64,000 bases of DNA from positions 4,778,501 to 4,842,500 of the forward strand of contig JAWHQI010000079.1 of the NCBI GenBank assembly GCA_033032865.1. Direction: 5' to 3'. This document shows, piece by piece, positions 22,257-34,854 of the stretch. Source of the DNA: Dactylorhiza incarnata. Its lineage: Eukaryota; Streptophyta; Magnoliopsida; Asparagales; Orchidaceae. The position numbers and the translations under genes were made by a program. Positions within the stretch are counted from its first letter, which is position 1. The number at the start of each line of letters is the position of its first letter. The notes under the pieces were generated by a model, which was not told the origin of the DNA, searched no databases, and was given only the letters and a program-made list of their open reading frames with translations.

Positions 22257-22267
22257 CTATAAATAGG
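22257..22267 (+). promoter_or_regulatory. TATA box CTATAAATAGG
   Basis: A canonical plant TATA box 35 nt upstream of ATG 22302. The same CTATAAATAGG core is found in both LTRs of the copia at 33590-41734, which supports a retroelement promoter. Confidence 0.55.
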
Positions 22268-23430
22268 GGTTGTGACCACCAAAAAAATTGTACCTCGCAT
22301 CATGTCTGGCGAGAAGAAGATGACTTCGCCTATTGAGAAGAGCGTCACCTCGACTGCCGAGGTGAAGGGTGGCCCGTCTTCTAGGGGGAGCCCGATATTG
22401 GCCACTAAGGCCTTAGCTGTTGCCAACTTCCGAACTCAATTCCAAGGAGTACCTTCTCGCAGTGACCTCAAATGCGAGAGGAGGGAAAGACGGGAAAAAA
22501 GAAAGAGGGTCGAGTCTCTGGCCTCAAAGGAACAAGGCTCGAGTGAGGCCGAACCTTCTGAGGAGGGGAGTGAGCCCCCTGCTAAGAAGATCACCACCTG
22601 CACCACTCCTGACTTGCTCTCGGATCCGCGTCCGTAGCAGATCGACAAGGCAATTTTGAGGTCGCAATTTACAATGGGTAATCTGATTTGAGCTCGTTTC
22701 TGATCCATCTCTTCTTTGTTGATAGCCCCTCCATCACACTTTTGGGTCAGTCACGGACTTGATCGTAGTCGATTACATCGTCACTACTTCCTTGCGAGGA
22801 GAGGACGAGGAGGTTCCCCGGGCGAGCTGGAGACTCACCTCACCATTTCACATGATGAGCAATGTTTTGCGTACATGTGTAAAAAGATTGGTTATACCTT
22901 TGCTAACCGAACTGAATGCATCTCGTGTCTCTGGCGAGGTAACCGAGACTCTGCCATCCCCGGGGAATGTTCTGCTTGAGACTTCGCAGGAGGTGAGGTC
23001 ACTCGCACCTCGCATTAATTCCATCGTCGAGGAGCTTACTCCGAAGACCAAGCATGCCTCGCGACCACCACCATCACGCCCGATGCGGGTGTGCAGTGGC
23101 CCAGGTGCTCAAGAACCTACTTCGACCATGACAACCAACATTGTCGCAACTACAACAGTCACTCCATCTGTTGGGGCAGGTTTTCCATTGTCTCCTTCTA
23201 GACCTCCGTTGCCTAGTGATCGCAAAGTATTAGTGTCGAGCCCTGTCATCCTGCTGCCTCCGAATCCTAAATGAACTCAGGGCATCGTAGATTACTCTAG
23301 GGCACTCGTTATCAGGTCTCCCTCCCACGGGAAGGACCGTGTGGCTTCACCTCCTCTTGAGGCTGGTGAGACCAGCGGGTCTCGCCACCAACACGGGTTT
23401 AGAGGATGCCATCACGACAACGAGGACGTC

Positions 23431-23806
23431 TGAAAAGGACAGTAATCACTTGAGATGTACTCTAGAGGAGGTGAATATAGTAATTTAAGTTTTAAGAGAA
23501 ATTAATTTTGTTGTTTTACACAATTTTAATTATATGACAATCGCAGCAACTAATAAATAAAAACAATGAAGCGGAAAAGGAAAGGCACAAAGAAAATGCA
23601 CACAACACAGACGACACAGAAAATTTTATAGTAGTTCCCCAATAAATCTGAGTACGTCTACTCTTCTGACCGCAAGCAGGATTCCACTATTACGGTGTGG
23701 GGACTTTGATAAGGTTCCCTTAAAACCTTGGAGTTGTTGATAAGGTCTCTCTGAACCAAGTGAGATGTTGATAAGGAAGCTCAACTGGAGTTGTTGACAA
23801 GGTCTC
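23431..23806 (-). mobile_element. E 3' LTR, distal (3') part
   Basis: Matches 46321-46700 of the shared D/E LTR in the same (minus) orientation: GTGCATTTTCT, the AACTCC-rich GATAAGG tandem motifs, and the terminal CTCAAGTGATTAC ending in TTTTCA at 23431. It is broken at 23806 by the start of element A. Its proximal part is at 43033-43368. Confidence 0.75.
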
Positions 23807-25395
23807 TGTTGGGAAAAACCCTTGTTATTTATCTAACAAATTATTTAAAGTGATTTCACCAGTTAGGTTATATTACCCACATTGTATAGAAAGGTTAAAT
23901 TGGTCATTAGATGTCTTAGGTTGTCACACTCATCTTGGAGTGTCAAGGTCATGTCAAGATAATCACAAAGTCAGTTAAGTTAAGACTTGCGTCGAATGAA
24001 AGTCGACGCAACTTCGACTTGATGTCGATGTAACTCTAACTAGATGTCCAAGCAACTTAATCAGCCTGTCGAAGTATAAGTCAAGTAAACGCAACGTCGA
24101 AAGGGACTCGACGTAGAAGGAAGAGGTTGTCGAAGCCATCTTAGAAGTCGACGCACCTTCGACTTCAATTCGACGCGAAAGATAAAGTTCAAGTCGAAGC
24201 CTTCAAACCGACGGATACGTCGATAAGTAATCAATGCAACGTCGACATCTGAGTTCAGCCAGAGCTAAGAAGGAATTCGAAGCTACTCCTATAAAAACTC
24301 AGAGGTGCGTCGACATGAAGAATGACGAAGTCGACACAGCGTCGAATACAGTCTGAAAAGGAAGTTTTGTTGTTATCCTTTTAACACCTTTTCAGAAGGA
24401 CCACAAAATAAAAGACAGTTCTCCAACGACTCATTTATTGTCAAGAATGGAATGGAGTATTCCAGGACACAACAAAAACATTCTTGGAAGGTATTCAAAT
24501 CTGATGGACGGGTCGGGATCAAAAGAAGAAAGGGAAATCAGCTGTCCAATAAGAATTCTTTCTCAGGACAACCTAAAAGGAGAAAGAAATTCAAATTCTA
24601 AATATACAGAATAAGTATACTGAAGAGGAGAAGAAACAGACTACATTGATCACATTATTATTCATCTGTTGAAAAGGGTACTTCTTGGACTCTCCTCCTT
24701 CAATCCTAAGACAGAAAAACAAGTGTTCTCTCTGCACAGGAAAAGGATACAACTTCTTCTTCTTCACACAGCAGCAAGCTTACAAGAAGTGCTCAGAAAA
24801 AAGATCAAGTCAATAACCCTTGCAATCATCACAATCATAAGCAATGATTCATTATATTTAGATCCAGTGATAAGCAGAAGCAGAACATAGCTTCAGAAGA
24901 ATTCTGAAAGCAGAATTCCATTCTCCTCATTCTCTCTTTCTTCTTCCTTATTCACAATCTGTAAAAGAGTTTTATTAATCCCTCTTTCAAAGGATTCAGT
25001 GGTTCTAAGAGTCTCCTTATCAAAAGACTCAGTGGTTCTAAGAGTCTCCTTATATAAAGAGTCAGTGGTTCTAAGAGTCTCCTTATCAAAAGACTCAGAC
25101 ACAGTTAGTGCAATCCTATCAGGGAGGTAGAAGAGTGGACTACCTACATTTTGAGGAACCACTATAAAAATCTTGTGTCTTCTGTGTTTGCTTTTCTGTG
25201 TTGTCCCTGTTTTACAGTTTTGTGTTCTTATATTTCCTGCTATCTTGTTTACTTTACTCTGTCTTTGGGATTGCTAATTGTATAAGCACTTAGTAGTTTT
25301 ATTGTGTGTGCATAATTAGGGAAAAAATTTTAAAACTCTATTCACCCCCCCCCCCCCCCTCTAGAGAATACTCAGAGGCATACTGTGCACTTTCA
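23807..25395 (+). repeat. 5' LTR of element A
   Basis: Starts TGTTGGGAAAAACC and ends GTGCACTTTCA (1589 bp). The TCGACG-type motif cluster is at 23985-24350. Near the 3' end are three near-identical copies of a 27-nt direct repeat containing CAGTGGTTCTAAGAGTCTCC (24998-25085), and a C15 tract at 25345-25359. Confidence 0.9.
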
Positions 25396-25397
25396 AT

Positions 25398-25410
25398 TGG
25401 TATCAGAGGG
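25398..25410 (+). other. PBS for initiator Met-tRNA (element A)
   Basis: TGGTATCAGAGGG directly after the LTR end; this is the standard copia primer site. Confidence 0.9.
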
Positions 25411-26155
25411 AGGTTGATCATTAAAAGGTTAACACCTTGATCAAAAGATCTCCTCCTCTCATTTCTTTACTGTAAATTAGTTAAAAATTATTTTCTAAAG
25501 AAAATGAGTTTTAAGGATTATGCATCAATATGACCACCAGTGTGTAATAAAAATAAGTTTACACTCTGGAAGGCCAGAATAAAGCTGTATATAAACTCTT
25601 TGATGTTATAATTTCAGGTCCCTCAGCTCCAGTCAGGCAAGATGCCTGTGGATCTTCAACACTAGAAGCTCTTCCAAGAAATGAGTGGACAGAGACTGAG
25701 AAGAAGCAGAATACATGTGATGCCAAAGCAATGAATATTCTGGTTTCCACAATGTCAGATAACATTTTCAAGAAAGTAGCTGACTGCCAATCAACAAAAG
25801 AGATTTGGGAATCTCTTTCCAGACTTGTAGAAGGAAGTTCTGATGAAATAAAGGACAGGAAGTCTCTTCTTATATCACAATATGAGAACTTTCAAAAGAA
25901 AGCTGAGGAAACAGTTGCTGAGATATATGGCATATTCAACATTATAATAAATGAGCTGAAAGGTCTAGAAAAGGAGATTTCTCTGACTGAAATCAATGAT
26001 AAGATCCTCATGTGCTTCCCAAGCTTATGATACTCAATGATCTGGGCCATCAGAGAGTCCAGATGCCACATAGAGATCTCTACTAATGCTTTGCTCGGAA
26101 AGCTCAAGTCTTATGAGATGCTACTGAAAAGCAGGCTTGAAACAGAGGCAAGGGA

Positions 26156-27661
26156 TGTTGGAACCTTAGTTTTGATTTGAGTTAGGATCCATCTTTATGG
26201 TCATAACACATCTTGTATAACTTAGATCAAATCTCAGTAAGACAGGAGACAGGAGAAAATAATATGTATATATAAATAATACAAGTTCTCTGCGTTCGAC
26301 GAAAAAATTTCTGCGTTCGACGAACGGCGCTCTGCGGTCGACGAATTATATTCATTCTGCGCTCGACGAAATACAGCTATCTCAGCGGTTGACGAAATCC
26401 AGCTATCTCAGCGGTCGACAAAATTATCCAGGCTCAGCGCTCGACGAAAAGCTGCGTTCGACGAAATCCCAGCAGCGCTCGACGAAAGTTCATACAGCAA
26501 TGATTGACGAACTAAATGATCAGATCAACAATCGGCGAGCTCAGCCCGACGAACTTCAAGCTGAGATCGACAAAATATGTTCAGCTCTTTAAAATATCAT
26601 TTCTCAGATCGGCTAATATTATTATATCTGATTAAGCAATACTTTGATTAAATTATATATTGCTGACCTTCTGTATCAATTAATAATATATTCGTTGCAG
26701 GCAATAAATATTATAGCCGTTGCAGAAAAGCCAAAGACGGCAATTTATTTTCTCGAGGAATCTAGGAAATTAAAGAGACATTATCTCTTTCCTCTTTTGT
26801 CGGGAAAAGAATTCAAACAGCTCCAGATTATATATACAAACAGAAGTATAGAGAAGAAGGATATAATAAGGCATAACCAGAACAGGAAGAAGAAAATATA
26901 CAGAAATACAGAGAAGCAAAAAGAAGCAGATCTACAGGGTTCTTAATAAGAACAACATATATTATTTATCTTCGTTTTGCTAACTCTTCTCTGCAGAACA
27001 TCTTCATCCTGAGACACCAATCAAGATCATTTGCTCAGGATCAAAACTGCAGAAGAAGAAAAAGAGTTATTACAATCAAGTGAAGAAGCTTCCTCAACAC
27101 TAATCAAATTAGGGGGAGCTCTTCTTCAACATCATCAAGATCCATTCTCAACAACCCATCAGGATCTCTAGAGTCTTCTCAAGCAAAGAGAAGAACAATA
27201 TATTTTCCATTTTCTTTTTACCTGTATAAAGGGTTATAACTCCCTTCAAAAGTTACAGTCATTGGTGGCAGGGCACCTGATAAAAAACCTGTAGTTGGGT
27301 TAGAGCACCTGATCAAAAGCTCACTTGGTGTGTGGATACCTGATCAAAACTCCCTTGGTGGTAGGGCACCTGATCAACAACCTGTAGTGGATTCCTACCA
27401 AGTGTGGTAGAAGAGTAGATGTACCCAAGTTTAGTGGGGAACAACTATAGCTCTTTGTGTCATCTGTGATGTGATTCTTTTGTTGTCCTGTGTTGCTGAT
27501 TTCTTTATTTAGTTTTTATAAATCACTCTATACATATATATATCACTATTTTGAAATAACCCCAAAAGTTTTAAATATTAAGAACTAAACTCTCCTTCAA
27601 TTGGTATCAAAGCAAGGTTGATTATATTAATCACCTTCAACTGATACTATTTTGAATTTCA
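26156..27661 (+). repeat. 5' LTR of element B
   Basis: TGTTGGAACCTTAG... to ...GAATTTCA. It contains a motif cluster at 26285-26570 in which TTCGACGAA, GTCGACGAA and TCAGCGGTTGACGAA alternate. A second TTGGTATCAAAG lies inside the LTR at 27600, 64 nt before the true PBS; it is also in the 3' LTR, so it belongs to the LTR. Confidence 0.92.
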
Positions 27662-27755
27662 ATTGGTATCAGAGGGTGGTTGATTATTTATACAAGCTAA
27701 CACCTGAATCATAAAGATCAATTAGTTCTTAATTTGTTTTTTTTAAAAAAAACTC

Positions 27756-28250
27756 ATGACACAAGAAGATTATTTAATCACTAGTCCACCAATCTGTAAT
27801 CTAAATAGATTTTCTTTATGGCAAGCTAGAATTAAATTATATATGAATGTCATAGATGAAGAAATTTATAACTCTATTTTGCCAGGACCTCCATCTTCAC
27901 AAACATCAACAGATGCTCAAGAGAAGTTGAAAAGTGCTGATGCAAAGGCTATGGACATATTAGCTCAATCAATGTCAAATGACATTCATCAAAAAGTTGC
28001 TGACTACACTTCAGCAAGAGCAATCTGGAACTCCCTCACAAGGATGGTAACTGAACCTTCTTTCACTAACTGTATTTATGATGCAGAACCATCTAGTCTA
28101 AGTGAAGAAGAAGAAGAAGAAGAACAAAAGGCCAGAGATTTCTGCATGTTGGTCATATATGGCTCACACCACAACTCAGATGCAGAATCTGAATCTGATG
28201 AAGATGAGGTAACTGAGGTAACTTCAAATCTAAATTTTACTTCAGAATAA
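27756..28250 (+). pseudogene. gag remnant of element B with internal deletion
   Basis: 164 codons are open from ATG 27756. The N-terminal part is copia UBN2 Gag (NRFSLWQARIKLYM, ADAKAMDILAQSM, TSARAIWNSLTRM). After MVTEPS it jumps to the acidic C-terminal part (Glu-rich SEEEEEEEQ, then ESDEDEV). The capsid middle and the CCHC knuckle are deleted, although the frame remains open. A protein of this kind could not package RNA normally. The rest, 28251-29049, is AT-rich gag tail and non-coding. Confidence 0.75.
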
Positions 28251-29063
28251 TACAAATCAAATTTTAAATTAACATATACATATTTAATTAAATCTGACAA
28301 AGAAATAAAGGAGTTAACAAAAATAAATAATTTAACTCCTGAAAAAAATAAACTTAAAGAAAATTTGAAAAACTCAGAAGAACAAATTATTTCTTTAAAA
28401 ATTAGTTAAGGCTGAAAAGTTTATACAATCTTTTAAGGAAAAAGAAATTATTTATGTTCAACAAAACTAGAAAAAGTTTTCAAATTTATATTTTAATGAA
28501 GTAAAAAGGCCAATATACTTTAAATGCTTAACATTTTTAAATCTTTTAACTCAAATAATAATTAATCAAGCAGTTATAAGATTCATTTGAATCTTTTTAT
28601 CTTAAAAACAAAGTCAGATAATTTCAATGTTCTTACAGATTTTCTCCAAAATCATGTTGAGCATTCTACTCAGATTGCATAGATCAGAAATGATCAGAGC
28701 ACTGAGTGTGAGTCTCTTCTGATAAGGGGATTCTATAGAAGGGAGGTATCAGGCAATGTTTTTCTGATTTTAAAATTCCTTAGAATCCATTAATAGCTGT
28801 AGCAATTCATAATATTAAAATCCTATTTAAATCAAAATCTAGGAATCAGAATTGCTTAAATGTATTTTAAAAGAAGAAGAAATAATATAATTTATGGTTA
28901 AATATTTTCAAAAAGAACAATAAATTCTTCTATAATCTCTGACACTAATGCCTTAAGTTATTCAATATGTTTTTATACTTAGGTATCCTAAACCAAATAG
29001 AGGGAGATTGTTAGAACACCTAGTCTTGATTTGGATTAGGATCCCAACTCAAATAGGGGAGAT

Positions 29064-30571
29064 TGTTGGAACCTTAGTTTTGATTTGAGTTAGGATCCAT
29101 CTTTATGGTCATAACACATCTTGTATAACTTAGATCAAATCCCATTAAGACATGAGACAGGAGAAAATAATATTTATATATAAATAATACAAGTTCTCTG
29201 CGTTCGACGAACGGCTTTCTGCGTTCAACGAACGGTGCTCTGCGGTCGACGAATTATATTCATTCTGCGCTCGACGAAATACAGCTATCTCAGCGGTTGA
29301 CGAAATCCAGCTATCTCAGCGGTCGACGAAATTATCCAGGCTTAGCGCTCGACGAAAAGCTGCGTTCGACAAAATCCCAGCAGCGCTCGACGAAAGTTCA
29401 TACAACAATGATCGACGAACTAAATGATCAGATCAACAATCGGCGAGCTCAGCCCGACGAACTTCAAGCTGAGATCGACGAAATATGTTCAACTCTTTAA
29501 AATATCATTTCTCAGATCGGCTAATATTATTATATTTGATTAAGCAATACTTTGATTAAATTATATATTGCTGACCTTCTGTATCAATTAATAATATAAC
29601 CGTTGCAGGCAATAAATATTATAGCCGTTGCAGAAAAGCCAAAGACGACAATTTATCTTCTCGAGGAATCTAGGAAATTAAAGAGACATGATCTCTTTCC
29701 TCTTTTGTCGGGAAAAGAATTCAAACAGCTCCAGATTATATATACAAAGAGAAGTACAGAGAAGAAGGATATAATAAGGCAGAACCAGAACAGGAAGAAG
29801 AAAATATACAGAAATACAGAGAAGCAAAAAGAAGCAGATCTACAGGGTTCTTAATAAGAACAACATATATTATTTATCTTCTTTTTGCTAACTCTTCTCT
29901 GCAGAACATCTTCATCCTGAGACACCAATCAAGATCATTTGCTCAGGATCAAAACTGCAGAAGAAGAAAAAGAGTTATTATAATCAAGTGAAGAAGCTTC
30001 CTCAATACTAATCAAATCAGGGGGAGCTCTTCTTCAACATCATCAAGATCCATTCTCAACAACCCATCAGGATCTCTAGAGTCTTCTCAAGCAAAGAGAA
30101 GAACAATATATTTTCCATTTTCTTTTTACCTGTATAAAGGGTTATAACTCCCTTCAAAAGTTACAGCCATTGGTGGCAGGGCACCTGATCAAAAACCTGT
30201 AGTTGGGTTAGAGCACCTGATCAAAAGTTCACTTGGTGTGTGGACACCTGATCAAAACTCTCTTGGTGGCAGGGCACCTAATCAACAACCTGTAGTGGAT
30301 TCCTACCAAGTGTGGTAGAAGAGTAGATGTACCCAGGTTTAGTGGGGAACTACTATAGCTCTTTGTGTCATCTGTGATGTGATTCTTTTGTTGTCCTGTG
30401 TTGCTGATTTCTTTATTTAGTTTTTATAAATCACTCTATACACATATATATATCACTATTTTGAAATAACCCTAAAAGTTTTAAATATTAAGAACTAAAC
30501 TCTCCTTCAATTGGTATCAAAGCAAGGTTGATTATATTAATCACCTTCAACTGATACTATTTTGAATTTCA
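29064..30571 (+). repeat. 3' LTR of element B
   Basis: Direct copy of 26156-27661, preceded by the purine tract AAATAGGGGAGAT (29051-29063). The motif cluster is at 29195-29485. Confidence 0.92.
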
Positions 30572-31340
30572 AGGGAGACAACCTCAACTCCCATCCAAAG
30601 GAGCCTTGCTTTAAAGGTTGCTGAAGGAGAGTCCTCCACTCATGAAGATGAAATGTTCAGCCTCCTAGCAAGGAGATTCATAAAGTGGGTCAAGACAGAA
30701 GACTCAAGGAGAAGAGAGAGGAGATCAAAGCTCAAATTTGATAAGACTCCAAAGAAGGAAGTGATTTGCTTCTCCTGCAACAAGCCAGGGCATATAGCCC
30801 CTGAGTGCCCATAAGAACAAAGGGACAGGAGCAACAACAAAGATTAGCAGAAGAAGAAGTCTTTCAGAAAGAAAGACAACAAGAAGGGCAAATGTTTCAT
30901 TGCTGAAACCTGGAGTGACCCTGAAGCAGAGTTAAGCTACTCTTCATCAGAGAGTGATGAAGAAAAGGATGCTGAAGCAGCCTGCCTGACGGCATTAGGA
31001 ATATCCTCAGATGATGAAGAAGAACAAGTATCACTATTTGATGATTTTGATTTTAATTCTGATGATTTTAAAAATCGCTTTAAAGAATTTTGCAATGATT
31101 TCCTCAAAATACAAAAGGAATTAGACACAGATAGGGAAGAATTAGAAAATCTCAAGAAAGATGAATTATATTCAATAAAAAATGATTTGAGAAATAAAAT
31201 TCAGGGTAAAGAAACAGAATTGATAGAGATAAGAAATGATAATCTAAAATTAAAAGAAGAGTTAACAAATGCAAAAACCTTTGAGGACTCTCTCAATGGG
31301 AGGAGTCAAAAATATTACACAAAATCTCTCCATAAGATTT

Positions 31341-32363
31341 AAGCACCCAGGTCTAGGAGCAGACCCTTGCACTAGCACTGAAGTCACTAGTAGACCAGCC
31401 TGGAAAAATCAAACAATGAAAGGAAATATTTAGGCAAGAGTAATTCAACGAAATTAACTAACAACAATAAAAAAACTAAAGCCAAAAGTAGAATAATTAG
31501 ACACTCTACTGACTTATTATATTTGGATACATTTTATACACATATGAAGTGCCAAAATAATAAACCTAGGTTCGATAAACTCATTCTCTGCCATCCAAAA
31601 GGATATCATGAAAGACCCTTCTATTATTTCATAGAACCATATAATGATAAAAGCAAAGGGCCCAAGGTAACCTGAGTTCCTTCTAATGTTTGAGCTACTT
31701 GTGCAGGATTAGGTAGGATCCCTCCTAGGAGATAATGAAAGGGGAAGGAAGAACTATGACTTAATAAAGAACTAAATCCAACAAGGGAGTGATCTCTTCT
31801 CTGAATCCTCTTATTATTTTCTTTAGTTCATGAAAATAATAGTATAAATACTATTTTCAATAAAAATATTGCTGGAAAAAACAGCAAGAACTTTCTAAGA
31901 AAATAGATCTATTTATTCAGAGTTGCGTCGAATAGAATTCGACGTACCGTCTAATTCTACTCAACGCCAGCTTTGAGATCTGTCTAAATCAGACAATTCG
32001 AATAGCATTCGACGCAACGTCGACTTCATATCGACGTATCCGTCGATTTGAAGACTTGACTGTCAAATTCGAAAGTGTGTCGAGTTCAAATCGATGCAAC
32101 GTCGACATGACAAGCGCGCGCAGTTTCACTTCTAGAAGACGCTTTGACACATTTTGGCGCGCTGACTATTAATCTTTGTCGACGGTGCTTCAGATAAAAC
32201 CCTAAGTTGCGACGAATCATCTTCTCTTAAGCAACATAGGCGTCGAATTCATTACGCTTTCAAATTTTCTCTTTCCTACTCTCGTGCTCTCCCTCCCTCC
32301 AGCTCTCCTGCATCTTTCTCTCGTCTCTCTCTCTCTTCTCTTTTTGCAGGTACTTCTGAATCA
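31341..32363 (+). other. Element A spacer with pol deletion scar and motif cluster
   Basis: 31341-31690 still encodes broken end-of-gag sequence (…EPYNDKSKGPKVT, where the copia protease should follow). Pol is then absent. 31920-32235 has the TCGACG-type cluster, and 32270-32349 is a long pyrimidine tract ending TTTTTGCAG, 14 nt before the third ORF. Confidence 0.6.
31920..32235. repeat. TCGACG-type dyad cluster before the third ORF of A
   Basis: Repeated GTCGAAT...ATTCGAC and CAACGTCGAC motifs. The same motif type is found in the LTRs of A (23985-24350, 42790-43020). Confidence 0.75.
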
Positions 32364-33589
32364 ATGGCTCCTCCAAAGATAAACTCTGGCTTTGATGTTG
32401 ATATAGAATCCTTCAACGCAGCAGCTGGTAATTTCAAGGCCATCCTCAACTTATTTCACGTTGCAGGTCTGACAATGCTGATTTCCTCAAAGTGCAAGAT
32501 CCTTGATGCTGAACTGACAGAGTTCAAGGAAAATCTGCAAATAGGAGATGATGGATCCCTCAATGGGAAAATTTCTGAGACTGATATACATATAACAAAG
32601 GAATTGTTCAATCAAACGTTTGATCTTACATCTGGCAGTGATTCAGATGAACTGACAGCGGATGAGATCAAAAAGGTTTTAGAAATCGTGCAGTTCAAGA
32701 AAGAGAAGACTATCAATCTGAAGAATATTGATCTTGCAGAAGAATACAGATTCCTTGTTGATATAGTAGGGAAGGTGCTACTATGCAAAATCTCTGCTCA
32801 TGATGCAATTCCCAAACAACAATTACAAGTAATGGGAGTCTTGGTTCTGAACAAAAAGATAAACTTGGGAAGATGCCTCCTGAAAATGATTGACCACAAA
32901 TATGCTCATAAAAAATGCATATATGAGAATCATGATCCAGGTGCTCTTCCACCATTATCCAATGGTGTGCAAGTCAAAAGGAGTGCCTATTCCTCCAGGG
33001 AAAAGGATGAACATAGGAATATTTTCCAAGTGGACCAGGCAGATTCTGAAGCCTGGTCAAGCAACACCTTCACCTCCTCCTTCTCCAACTGCACAAGACA
33101 TAGATACAAATCTACCGAATCCTCCGAGGGATAACTATCTACCAGAGGGCACTCCAACAACTCAACAAGATACTAATCCAGATGATGATCCAGATGCTGA
33201 TCCAGCCTAGTTCAACCAGACCATTCAAACCATTCCTGCCCTAGAACCTGCACCTCAGGTCTCTCTCCAACCACAGCAACAACCATCCACCATAATCACA
33301 GACAATCAGTCTACTCCCCTACCACAATATCACATCTCTCCAGAAGTGTATCAATCTCACTCCCCTATACACCAAGATCTCCCAGACTTTAATGAGAACT
33401 TCACAGCAATCCCTCCAGTTATCATATCCACACCTACTCCTACATCTCTTGTCTCTATCACACATTCTACTCTTTTTGACATTGAGCAAGCAATCTCTAA
33501 AACAATAGGGTTGGCCTCAAGCACCTTTGCTGACCTACTGGCCAGTCAAGCAAGAAAATTCAATAAGTACTCCCAGATGGAGTCAGAGA

Positions 33590-34764
33590 TGTTGAATTTT
33601 TGAAGTGTAAGTGGAGGTCGGGCGGTCTGGGCATCAGACCGGACGGTCTGGCAAACCGCGGAGGTCGGGCGGTCTATTAAGGAGACCGCGCGGGTTGTCT
33701 TCCCGCAATGGACTGGCGGATTGCCAGTTACAGGTGGTCTTGATCCTTGACTATCTGGGGTCAGCTCTCTGGTAGTAACTGAGCGGATGGTGTCCGCAGT
33801 TACCTCTGGGTGTTGGAGCTTTGGCCGGTTATTTACTCGCGGGCTGGCAGGTGTCTGTTGGTATTGCTGGAAGTTGCGAAGTAGTCTGCGCGGCTTATTA
33901 CTAAGTCGGCGAGCTGTTCGACGGGGTTCTCAGCAAGGCGCGCGAGTTATCTTCTACCCGCCATTATTACTATGGGCGATTATCCTATCGCGTAGGCGGT
34001 GACCGCACTCCTCACCTCTACTATAAATAGGACCCCCACCAAAGCTAAGAATAAGATGTGAACAGTAAGTGAGAGCTCGCGAGTTTGTGGTGCGGATAGA
34101 CTTTTCTGTTCGCGCAGTTTGTGGCTTACCTTTGCTGTGTTCACAGGTTGTGCGGCTTGCTTGTGGTTCTGATTGATTAGAGGAGACCACAACGGATAAG
34201 CCGGTATCAGTCTGTGGCGGGTAGCAGCAGGAGGTCGCGGTTAGCGATAAGGCAAGTTCTCTTCAGCTCGTTTCCAGCTTTCAATAAGGTTCAGACCGCG
34301 GCGGTTAGATGGTTTGCCTTTGCCGGTCTGTTACTCCTGTTCAGTTCTTCAGCAGCTTGTTCGCGGTTAGGAGCGTCCAAGTGACTGCTGTCAGGCGGCC
34401 TTGCTTGGGCGAACATAGTGAGCATTGGAATAACGGGTGGTCCGCATGTTGAGTTGCGGGTTGGTGATTTCGCGGTTAGCCGTGCGGTCAGCTTGGCGAC
34501 TTGGCGGTTTGAGCGGACAACTTTGTTAGCCGGGCGGTTTGGTGGGTTGTTCTTTGTAACCGCCAGCTTATTGTGGTTGTTTCTTTTCTCCTCATCTGGC
34601 GTTCTGATAAATCATGTCTCGCCTTGTATGTCTCACTATGTACAGAAGATAGTTAATACAAGTTTTCTCTTGTTCCTTCATTATTTCTGATATCTGGTGC
34701 TTGTTATGGTTGAGAGTGTTCCTGCGACCTTGTTCTCATTTTCCGCTTATTTAAAATTTTAACA
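33590..34764 (+). repeat. 5' LTR of nested copia
   Basis: TGTTGAATTTTTGAAG to AAATTTTAACA. TATA box CTATAAATAGG at 34020-34030. Inner part rich in GCGGT(T/C) and GCGCG motifs. Confidence 0.95.
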
Positions 34765-34854
34765 TGGTATCAGAGGGGACAGAGGTTTGAGCAGTGATTC
34801 AACCACAGTTATCTTGCTTGGATTTCTGGAAGCACAGTTATCATTGGTATAGCA

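Larger units (their letters stand above)
21321..23425 (+). mobile_element. Unclassified retroelement-like stretch with LTR-style promoter
   Basis: It starts TGTTGGAACC like an LTR, and carries GAGCTCG-rich sequence and a TATA box at 22257-22267. Two open frames follow: 22302-22637, a Lys/Arg/Glu-rich peptide from ATG 22302, and 22759-23274, Pro/Ser-rich at its end. No CCHC, protease, RT or integrase motif is present and I found no PBS. It is cut on the right by the E 3' LTR at 23431 (TSD candidate ACGTC, 23426-23430). It could be a non-autonomous gypsy remnant, but the evidence is weak. Confidence 0.35.
26156..30571 (+). mobile_element. Element B: non-autonomous copia nested in A, TSD AGGGA
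   Basis: Direct LTRs of 1506 and 1508 bp (26156-27661 and 29064-30571) flank only 1402 bp of internal sequence. A perfect TSD AGGGA lies at 26151-26155 and 30572-30576. The LTRs look about 95% or more identical by eye, so this is a young insertion. Internally there are a PBS (27664), a gag remnant and a polypurine tract, and no pol. This is a deletion derivative that needs proteins in trans. Confidence 0.95.
25504..31340 (+). pseudogene. gag of element A, split by element B
   Basis: The frame starts at ATG 25504 (MSFKDYASI, then a stop) and continues through a UBN2-type copia Gag: NKFTLWKARIKLYI, DAKAMNILVSTMSDNIFKKV, TKEIWESLSRL and DRKSLLISQYENF. At 26151-26155 element B intervenes; gag resumes at 30577 in the correct frame, with a CFSCNKPGHIAPEC knuckle (about 30760-30802), an acidic Ser-rich block and a Lys/Glu-rich probable coiled coil (31060-31270). 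It ends near SLNGRSQKYY. Several stops exist (for example 25534, 26027, 30812). It cannot give a full Gag now. Confidence 0.8.

Noticed and set aside
26280..26570. CRISPR-like spaced repeats (TTCGACGAA)
   Set aside because: Repeats are too short and irregular, the spacing varies, they lie in an LTR of a plant retroelement, and no cas genes exist.
26389..29854. Open frames in the LTRs of element B (about 67-100 aa)
   Set aside because: They are present in both LTRs as part of the motif cluster and U3/R sequence, with no domain; not treated as genes.
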